DNA from: JABDKJ01 sp039028335
Lineage (GTDB): Bacteria; Bacteroidota; Bacteroidia; Flavobacteriales_D; JABDKJ01
NCBI GenBank assembly: GCA_039028335.1
Contig: JBCCIF010000059.1
Coordinates: 1-18,910, forward strand
Direction: 5' to 3'
Length of the DNA: 18,910 nt
Shown in pieces: positions 13,038 through 18,910 of this stretch. Each line of letters opens with the position of its first letter. Position 1 is the stretch's first letter. A program made the translations under genes and the position numbers. The notes under the pieces are model-generated. The model worked only from the letters and a program-made list of their open reading frames with translations, was not told the DNA's origin and did no database searches.

Positions 13038-15274
13038 AATTTACCATTGTCAATTTCACTATCCTGAGAATAAATCCGGTACAAATAAATTCCAGAACGG
13101 AGATTTGATCGCTCTAAATTGAATGTATTAGAAGAAACCGTTTCCGATACTACCAGCGCTCCTAGTGGACTATATACCTCGATTGTTTTTTGTTCATCAC
13201 TCAATTCCAATGGAAAAATAAACGTGCTTTCAGTTTGCATTGGATTAGGATAAACTTCAACAGTTGCTCCTTCTTCTTCCAACTTAAACATATTCGTATT
13301 GGATTGATTGTTTGCTCCAGGAATCATATGAGTAAAATAATTATAACCTGACCAGTCACCTGCAATAATGTTCGGATTAATTTGACAGCCGCATCTGACT
13401 CTCCATTGGTAGGTTGATCCGAAATCAAGTGCCGAAGCAGCAACGTACTTTTGATCAGGTTCTGTTCCGTAAACATTGATGAATACTTGTGGCCCCATTA
13501 CTAAGCCACCATTCACCTGACAGGCAACGGAACCAGGAACTTTTTTCCACTTCAAAAAATATCCATTGCTCATCACTTGAGTAGAAAGCTGAACCGGTTC
13601 TGGTTGACCTTCTGCATAGCAACCAATACATCCATAATCCTCATCGACAGTGCATTCTTGATGCTCTTGCGCAAAGAAAACCTCGTTCTGAAGATTTTCT
13701 ATGCTCGTATTTCTGCGTATAATATCGGCTAAATTGGTACCCTTAATTTCCAAAACTTCGTTCGGACTTAAATCGGGATCGTTTTCAAACCAGAACCAAT
13801 CACAATCTCTCAAACGCAGAAATTGTTCGCTTAAGATCTCGGAAATAGTTTCACCAAAGGCTTTACCCGTCATGTGATCTTCTACTAACATGCCTACCCA
13901 AGGATCTATATTATTTATATCGAGGTAAAGATCTTCGAGCTGTTCAGCTAAGTCAGTGTTTGAAGTTATTTCATCGAAAGAAGCATATGTTGTCAATCCT
14001 AATTCCGCTCTGGCTGAATTAAAATCAGGTAAACCTAAGTCGCGTCCTCTGTTAATGTTCAGTGCAGCCAAATCCAAACCACCAGCACCTGGAGGACCGA
14101 ACAAAAAGTTTCTTAGGTCATTCACTACTTTATGGTCAACTTCTTGCTGAGGTCGAGTTGCCATTCCTTTGAATACCGGCTCCATGCCACCTTCATTTTT
14201 GAGAATCAGAGGGTTGAAAAATGCAAATTTTAATCCCAAAGCACCTTCTGGAATGGTATCGCCATTATTGTCCAATCGAATCAATTTTGAGGGAATCATT
14301 GTATGACCCAAACGAAATGCCGCTCCAGAAAATATTGGACTTAGAGCGGGATTTGTATTTAGGTTAAAATTCATGTATGGATTTAGCTCAATACCCGAGG
14401 CTGGCAGCCATTCTTCATATGTAATTCTTTGTATGTAGGCTCCAACAAGTTTTCTCGCTTTTTGAAATACTTCTTCATCTGACCAAGCGGGATTATCAAC
14501 TAAGATCTCATCACACAATCTGTTATGTTCTCTGGCGAATAAGGTATGCATAGCTAACAATGCAGTCTGTTCATTTGCACGGACATCACCAGCAACATAA
14601 AATTTTGAAATAAAAGGGTTCTCATTAGCCATAGAAGGAGCAGTTGGATCAACTGCATCCGCAATCTCTCCAGTAACCGTATTAAATGGTAAGTAGTTTC
14701 CAGAAGACATCCTCAACTTGCCGTCCACAAATGATCGTAAATAATTCATTCTCGAATCATCCGATCCATATACACCGCTTGCATCGATCCATGACGTTAA
14801 ATGATTTGTTAATTCTCTTGGATTTTGCACAGAAGTTCCAGTACCCGGATGTTCTTCAGATCGCGTCTGAGGAATTAACACTGCTCCTGTATTAAAGGGA
14901 TCAAACATAGGATCACCCATAGGAACTACAATTGGAAAAAATTCACTTGGGTCGCCAGGAATTTCCGTAATATCATGATCCAAAAACTGCCCCCATTGCC
15001 ACCAAAAATCACTGAGATTGAGCGCATTTGGCATTTCATAACTTTGATCAAAAAGTTCATTGCTAATGGTTCTTGGATTCGGTCTATCCATTCCAGCCGG
15101 ACTTGAAATACCGTCTGCAAATGCATTGGTTAGAATTCGTGAGGTCGGCATTCCAGCGCTTCCCCAATCTGTATTCAAAGGGTTATTATTCGTGCCATCG
15201 GCAGTTCTATTTTGCGAAAGAAAGGCAAATGGAAAAGTGAAAAAGACCAAAAACGTAAAAATCGACCTATTCAT
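13025..15274 (-). CDS. animal-type haem peroxidase with T9SS sorting domain
   Basis: A 749-residue secreted peroxidase. The signal peptide is residues 1-21. The peroxidase domain (about 25-540) has distal QFLDHD with Gln96, Asp99 and His100; a calcium loop TSWIDASGVYG starting at Thr160; AGDVRANE with catalytic Arg232 and haem-ester Glu235; REHNR at 248-252; and proximal His324 in FRLGHTM. By comparison with myeloperoxidase all key residues are present, except that Gln236 replaces its Met243. A Cys-containing fibronectin-like segment (about 541-650) and a T9SS type A domain (about 672-749, with VEVYPNP) follow. I chose the ATG at 15274; an upstream in-frame TTG at 15346 would add a second hydrophobic stretch. 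It probably oxidises halides or phenolics with H2O2 outside the cell; the substrate is inferred. Confidence 0.92.
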   Translation of the reverse strand: MNRSIFTFLVFFTFPFAFLSQNRTADGTNNNPLNTDWGSAGMPTSRILTNAFADGISSPAGMDRPNPRTISNELFDQSYEMPNALNLSDFWWQWGQFLDHDITEIPGDPSEFFPIVVPMGDPMFDPFNTGAVLIPQTRSEEHPGTGTSVQNPRELTNHLTSWIDASGVYGSDDSRMNYLRSFVDGKLRMSSGNYLPFNTVTGEIADAVDPTAPSMANENPFISKFYVAGDVRANEQTALLAMHTLFAREHNRLCDEILVDNPAWSDEEVFQKARKLVGAYIQRITYEEWLPASGIELNPYMNFNLNTNPALSPIFSGAAFRLGHTMIPSKLIRLDNNGDTIPEGALGLKFAFFNPLILKNEGGMEPVFKGMATRPQQEVDHKVVNDLRNFLFGPPGAGGLDLAALNINRGRDLGLPDFNSARAELGLTTYASFDEITSNTDLAEQLEDLYLDINNIDPWVGMLVEDHMTGKAFGETISEILSEQFLRLRDCDWFWFENDPDLSPNEVLEIKGTNLADIIRRNTSIENLQNEVFFAQEHQECTVDEDYGCIGCYAEGQPEPVQLSTQVMSNGYFLKWKKVPGSVACQVNGGLVMGPQVFINVYGTEPDQKYVAASALDFGSTYQWRVRCGCQINPNIIAGDWSGYNYFTHMIPGANNQSNTNMFKLEEEGATVEVYPNPMQTESTFIFPLELSDEQKTIEVYSPLGALVVSETVSSNTFNLERSNLRSGIYLYRIYSQDSEIDNGKLILQ

Positions 15275-15455
15275 ATTGAGTTGTGTTGAGTTTGGAATAG
15301 ATAAAAATAGAACAAAAAGCAACGACTGTAAAGAATTTAACGACAAATTAAAAAGAATCCGTGATGAGAAAAGTGAATTTTATTTGACTTAGAAATACTA
15401 AGAATTTCAAATTCAAGTTCTTTTTAGAGTCAATGTAAAAAGTACATTTGCCAGC
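15275..15455. promoter_or_regulatory. divergent intergenic region between peroxidase and TonB receptor genes
   Basis: This 181-bp A+T-rich gap must carry both promoters. On the receptor side it holds a 13-bp palindrome GAATTTCAAATTC (15402-15414) and a dyad overlapping the -7 element. On the peroxidase side the best box is TTAATTTG (15351 to 15344, one mismatch to TAnnTTTG) without a clear -33 partner. I see no small gene in it. Confidence 0.5.
15432..15450 (+). promoter_or_regulatory. -7 element TACATTTG with overlapping 6-5-6 dyad, TonB receptor promoter
   Basis: TACATTTG at 15443-15450 is an exact TAnnTTTG match and ends 5 nt before the GTG start at 15456. AATGTA-AAAAG-TACATT (15432-15448) is a perfect inverted repeat whose right arm is the -7 element itself. 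A dimeric repressor bound there would block RNA polymerase. No clean TTG -33 element is visible. Confidence 0.5.
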
Positions 15456-17987
15456 GTGATCTCTTATTCAAAACAAATCATATTTGCGCTATTTCTCTTC
15501 GTCCCTTTTCTCTATTTGGGACAGGATGCTGAAATATTTGGAACCGTTAAAGATGAATTCCGAAACAGCATTCCTTTTGCTACGATCTCGATCGAAAGTG
15601 AGAAGATTGGTCAATTGGCGGATGACAAAGGGCAATTTTCGTTGAAGGTTCCGATTAATAAAGAGCTCACAATTGAAGTGACCTTCCAGAATTACAGTGG
15701 ATTTAAAAAGAAAGTTTATCTTGAAGAAGGTCAAAGGCTTGAGATTTTCCCAGTACTAAAAACAAAGCAGCTATCCACAGTAGTAATTGAAGATAAGCGA
15801 ATTCGAAGGGAAAACATTATTCCGATCGAGCCTAAAATTGCGATCAAAGTACCCTCTGTCAGAGGGGGGATTGAAGATTTGATTGTGAGCCAACTAGGTG
15901 TTTCTTCAAACAATGAACTCAGTAGTTCTTATTCCGTGCGAGGAGGAAGTTTTGACGAAAACTTAGTGTATGTTAATGACATTCAAGTTTACAGACCCTT
16001 TTTGGCGCGAAGTGGTCAACAAGAAGGACTTAGTTTTCCAAATCCAAATATGGTCTCGAGTATCCTTTTCTCTGCAGGAGGATTCGAAGCCAAGTATGGA
16101 GATAAGATGTCATCAGTTTTGGACATTAAATATGCCAAACCCCAAGAATTCGAAGCATCCGTTCAAGGAAGTTTGTTAGGTTACTCAGGTCATTTCGGTA
16201 CTCGATCAAAAAATAGAAGATTGTCTACTATTCAAGGGTTTCGATACAAAACTAACCGATACATACTCGGTTCTTTGGATACAGGAGGGGATTATGAACC
16301 GGCCTTCACTGATTTTCAATCCTATATTACTTATGCCCTTTCAGATCAACTGGAATTGGGGTTTTTAGGTAATTATGCCGTCAACAATTATCGCTTTGTG
16401 CCCGAAGATCGTCAAACAGATTTTGGAAGTATAAATGAAGCTCTCCGATTTACCGTTTTCTTCGAGGGGCAAGAAATTACTCGATTTGAGACTTTATTCG
16501 GTGCTTTAAACCTTAATTATCAAAGTAATCCGAACACTTTACTCAAATTTATTGCCTCTGCTTTTAATACAGAAGAAAACGAAAATTTTGACATCATCGG
16601 TTTATACCGTCTAGACGAATTGGAACGAGATCTCGGATCTGATGAATTCGGAGATGTCGTTCGAAATATTGGAGTAGGCGGATACCTTAGTCATTCTCGA
16701 AACAGGCTTGATGCCAATGTTTTTAATTTTGAGCATAAAGGTTATAAGACCTGGGGTGGAGATAAGAAGTATTTGCAATGGGGAGCATCCTTTCAGCTTG
16801 AGCAATTAACAGATAGAATATCAGAATGGCAATTAATAGATTCATCAGGCTATTCGATTCCGATAAATCCTAGAGATTCTATTGTACTCTTTGACATCAT
16901 TAAAACGCAGAATGAGTTGGACAATTCCCGTTTACAGACTTACATTCAAAATTCATGGGAATGGCTTACCAAAGACTCCTCTGAAATGAGTCTTACAGCT
17001 GGAGTTCGAGCGACCTACTGGACCTATAATAAAGAGACCAATATCAGCCCTCGTGCAAGTATCTCCTTCAAACCAAAGAATTGGAGCAATAAAACAAAAG
17101 GGACCAAACGCGATGTACTTTTAAAATTCTCTACAGGGCTCTATTATCAACCACCTTTCTACAAAGAGTTTCGAGGATTATTTGGAGAAATCAACAACAA
17201 CATAAAAGCGCAGCGTTCTATTCATTTCGTTTTGGGCTATGACCAAAATATTGAAATTTGGAATAGGCCATTCAAGTTCATTTCAGAAGCATATTATAAG
17301 CAACTCAATAATTTGGTGCCCTATGAACTGGATAATGTTAGGTTAAGATATTATGCGAACAATGATGCTGACGGCTTCGCCACAGGAATCGATTTTAAGC
17401 TTAGCGGTGAATTCATTAAGGGAGTAACATCTTGGGCTAGTATGTCTGTAATGACCGTGCAGGAAAATTTAAGAAATGATTCATTCGACCGGAATTTTAA
17501 TTCCGATGACGAGTTAATTGTTCCTGGCTTCACGTTTAATGATTCAATCGTCAGAACAGAAACCATCATGCCAGGAAATATTCCACGTCCAACAGATCAA
17601 CGCTTAAATTTCTCTTTGTTCTTTCAGGATGAATTGAGAACAAATCCAAGCATCAAAGCACAATTGAGTTTTCTTTATGGAACGGGGCTTCCTTTCGGCC
17701 CTCCTACTTTCGAGCGCTATAAGGATACCCTGAGATTGCCTGCGTATAGAAGAGTTGACGTAGGAATAACGAAACAGTTCATAGATTTAGATACTGAACT
17801 GAAAAATCCGAATTCGCTTTTTAAACATGTCAAAGAAGCTTGGGTAACTTTGGAAATTTTTAATATGCTCGGCATAAACAATACGATTTCTAAACTTTGG
17901 GTCCAAGATATTAGTGGAAGGCAATATTCAATTCCTAATTTCTTAACTGGAAGAAGGGTTAACCTAAAATTAGTCGCCAGATTTTAG
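15456..17987 (+). CDS. TonB-dependent outer-membrane receptor with N-terminal carboxypeptidase-regulatory-like domain
   Basis: An 843-residue outer-membrane transporter driven by TonB-ExbBD. The signal peptide is residues 1-23. A CarboxypepD_reg-like domain (about 25-103) contains the FATISIESEKIGQLADDKGQF core. A possible TonB box, LSTVVIED, is at 106-113. The plug (about 118-228) contains SYSVRGGSFDENLVYVNDIQVY and the FEAKYGDKMSSVLDI strand, and a beta-barrel with many Arg/aromatic strands runs to the terminal Phe (VNLKLVARF). The GTG start at 15456 is chosen because no in-frame ATG precedes the signal peptide. No SusD homologue is next to it, so glycan import by a SusCD pair is not indicated; the substrate (metal, siderophore, vitamin, peptide) is open. 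It ends one base from the convergent isoaspartyl peptidase gene. Confidence 0.9.
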   Translation: MISYSKQIIFALFLFVPFLYLGQDAEIFGTVKDEFRNSIPFATISIESEKIGQLADDKGQFSLKVPINKELTIEVTFQNYSGFKKKVYLEEGQRLEIFPVLKTKQLSTVVIEDKRIRRENIIPIEPKIAIKVPSVRGGIEDLIVSQLGVSSNNELSSSYSVRGGSFDENLVYVNDIQVYRPFLARSGQQEGLSFPNPNMVSSILFSAGGFEAKYGDKMSSVLDIKYAKPQEFEASVQGSLLGYSGHFGTRSKNRRLSTIQGFRYKTNRYILGSLDTGGDYEPAFTDFQSYITYALSDQLELGFLGNYAVNNYRFVPEDRQTDFGSINEALRFTVFFEGQEITRFETLFGALNLNYQSNPNTLLKFIASAFNTEENENFDIIGLYRLDELERDLGSDEFGDVVRNIGVGGYLSHSRNRLDANVFNFEHKGYKTWGGDKKYLQWGASFQLEQLTDRISEWQLIDSSGYSIPINPRDSIVLFDIIKTQNELDNSRLQTYIQNSWEWLTKDSSEMSLTAGVRATYWTYNKETNISPRASISFKPKNWSNKTKGTKRDVLLKFSTGLYYQPPFYKEFRGLFGEINNNIKAQRSIHFVLGYDQNIEIWNRPFKFISEAYYKQLNNLVPYELDNVRLRYYANNDADGFATGIDFKLSGEFIKGVTSWASMSVMTVQENLRNDSFDRNFNSDDELIVPGFTFNDSIVRTETIMPGNIPRPTDQRLNFSLFFQDELRTNPSIKAQLSFLYGTGLPFGPPTFERYKDTLRLPAYRRVDVGITKQFIDLDTELKNPNSLFKHVKEAWVTLEIFNMLGINNTISKLWVQDISGRQYSIPNFLTGRRVNLKLVARF

Positions 17988-17988
17988 A

Positions 17989-18910
17989 CTATTTGTAAAT
18001 CGCAACAGAAGGTTCTGAATCCGATGTTACATATCCTCTATACATTCCTTCGGTATTAAAAGGCATGGCTACATTTCCAAATTTGTCCATGGCTATGACA
18101 CCACCTGTTCCGCCTAAATGTTGCAATTTTTCATGAATAACAAGATTGGCTGCTTCTTCAAGCGTGTAATCCCCATATTCCATTGCAGCTGCTATTTGAT
18201 GAGCCACCATGGCGCGAATAAAGAACTCTCCGTGTCCTGTTGAAGAAACTCCACAACTCTCATTGTTTGCATAAGTTCCCGCTCCTATCACGGGAGAATC
18301 TCCTATTCGCCCCCATTTTTTATAGGTCATTCCTCCTGTGGATGTTCCGGCACACAAATTCCCAGATTTATCTAAACATACAGCTCCTACTGTGCCATGC
18401 TTTTCCTCTTCACTAAGCACCTCTTTATCTTTAAGTTTTTTCCATCTATCGTATCTCTTTTGATCAAAAAAGTAGTCCGGATCTACAATATCTAACTGCA
18501 TCTCTTGTGCAAATTGTTCTGCACCCTTACGCGCTAAAAACACATGCTCTGAACTATCCATGACCATTCTTGCAAGCTTGATGGGATTTTTCACATTGGA
18601 AACTCCTGCAATCGCTCCACAATTCAAATCATCTCCTCGCATAATAGATGCGTCCATGTCCTGCTTGCCTTCGGCATTGAATACCGATCCTTTACCCGCA
18701 TTGAATAGAGGCGAATTTTCCATCAAAGAAATTACCCGGACAACAACTTCTTCGCTCGACTTGCCTTCCTTTAACATTTGATCACCTATTTCCAAAACAG
18801 CAGTCAGTTTTTCTCGGTATGCTCTCTCTTGATTAGGCTTTAAGTTGGCCTTAGTTATTGTACCCGCACCTCCATGAATAACCAGTGCATATTCTTTTGC
18901 TTTTTGCGGC
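17989..18910 (-). CDS. isoaspartyl peptidase/L-asparaginase (plant-type Ntn hydrolase), 5' end beyond the window
   Basis: At least 306 residues are visible; the N-terminus lies beyond the right edge. The enzyme hydrolyses L-asparagine and beta-aspartyl (isoaspartyl) peptides, and matures by self-cleavage before a threonine nucleophile. The visible part shows the family's opening IHGGAG motif (within about 18860-18880), the NAGKGSVFN and DMDASIM stretches, and the cleavage site HG|TVGAV with the nucleophile Thr encoded at 18393-18391. GTSTGGMTYK and the oxyanion/substrate stretch HLGGTGGVIA follow. An in-frame TTG at 18795 is not the start, because conserved sequence continues upstream of it. 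Whether a signal peptide exists cannot be seen; many Bacteroidota members have one. It is convergent with the TonB receptor gene and separated from it by one base. Confidence 0.92.
   Translation of the reverse strand, partial: PQKAKEYALVIHGGAGTITKANLKPNQERAYREKLTAVLEIGDQMLKEGKSSEEVVVRVISLMENSPLFNAGKGSVFNAEGKQDMDASIMRGDDLNCGAIAGVSNVKNPIKLARMVMDSSEHVFLARKGAEQFAQEMQLDIVDPDYFFDQKRYDRWKKLKDKEVLSEEEKHGTVGAVCLDKSGNLCAGTSTGGMTYKKWGRIGDSPVIGAGTYANNESCGVSSTGHGEFFIRAMVAHQIAAAMEYGDYTLEEAANLVIHEKLQHLGGTGGVIAMDKFGNVAMPFNTEGMYRGYVTSDSEPSVAIYK

Noticed and set aside
15275..15346. Upstream TTG start giving a 24-residue extension of the peroxidase
   Set aside because: The ATG at 15274 starts a textbook signal peptide; the extension would place a second hydrophobic stretch before it.
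15060..15392. 110-codon plus-strand open frame across the peroxidase 5' end
   Set aside because: It lies antisense to the signal peptide and early peroxidase domain, has no recognisable domain, and is explained by the strongly supported gene on the other strand.
15456..17987. SusC/SusD-type polysaccharide utilisation locus
   Set aside because: No SusD gene adjoins the receptor; the next gene is a convergent isoaspartyl peptidase, and the GH113-like gene is 9 kb away on the far side of unrelated genes.

Overview
The window looks like chromosomal DNA of a Bacteroidota bacterium, probably a marine member of Flavobacteriales; the family cannot be settled from the sequence. Three predicted secreted proteins end in type IX secretion (T9SS) C-terminal sorting domains with the FPNP or YPNP signature. 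There is a TonB-dependent receptor with an N-terminal carboxypeptidase-regulatory-like domain. The DNA is A+T-rich, Shine-Dalgarno sites are absent, and several starts carry the Bacteroidota -7 promoter element TAnnTTTG. I saw no tRNA, rRNA, insertion sequence, phage gene or CRISPR array.

Left block (102-5262, minus strand): a tight four-gene operon, read right to left. It encodes a FAD/NAD(P)-dependent oxidoreductase, a membrane polyferredoxin of the NapH/NosR/CcoG type, a small family-2 glycosyltransferase and a membrane-embedded processive family-2 glycosyltransferase resembling CslA/cellulose synthase. The genes are separated by 6 bp or overlap by 4 bp, and two of them start at TTG. Divergent from this operon (5332-6321, plus strand) is a secreted TIM-barrel glycoside hydrolase resembling the GH113 beta-mannanases. 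My best guess at a little-described system is that this is a polymer synthase with a matching hydrolase, in which the synthase genes are linked to a membrane electron-transfer pair.

Middle block (6397-11204, plus strand): a T9SS-exported subtilisin-like protease whose stop codon overlaps the start of a lipoprotein with a helical N-terminal region, seven DxDxDG-type FG-GAP/VCBS repeats and an ASPIC/UnbV domain (CRTAC1 type). The two are presumably translationally coupled. A convergent gene (11245-12297) encodes a T9SS cargo protein of unknown function.

Right block: a small secreted protein with a carboxypeptidase-regulatory-like domain (12399-13031) converges on an animal-type haem peroxidase with a T9SS domain (13025-15274). 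Divergent from the peroxidase is a TonB-dependent receptor (15456-17987). One base after it lies the 3' end of an isoaspartyl peptidase/L-asparaginase gene that runs off the right edge.

Three start codons (12399 plus, 15456 plus, 12297 minus) lie only 4-7 nt after exact TAnnTTTG elements, which implies leaderless or near-leaderless mRNAs. There is no gene-free stretch longer than 300 bases. The largest gap, 15275-15455, holds the divergent promoter region of the peroxidase and receptor genes.
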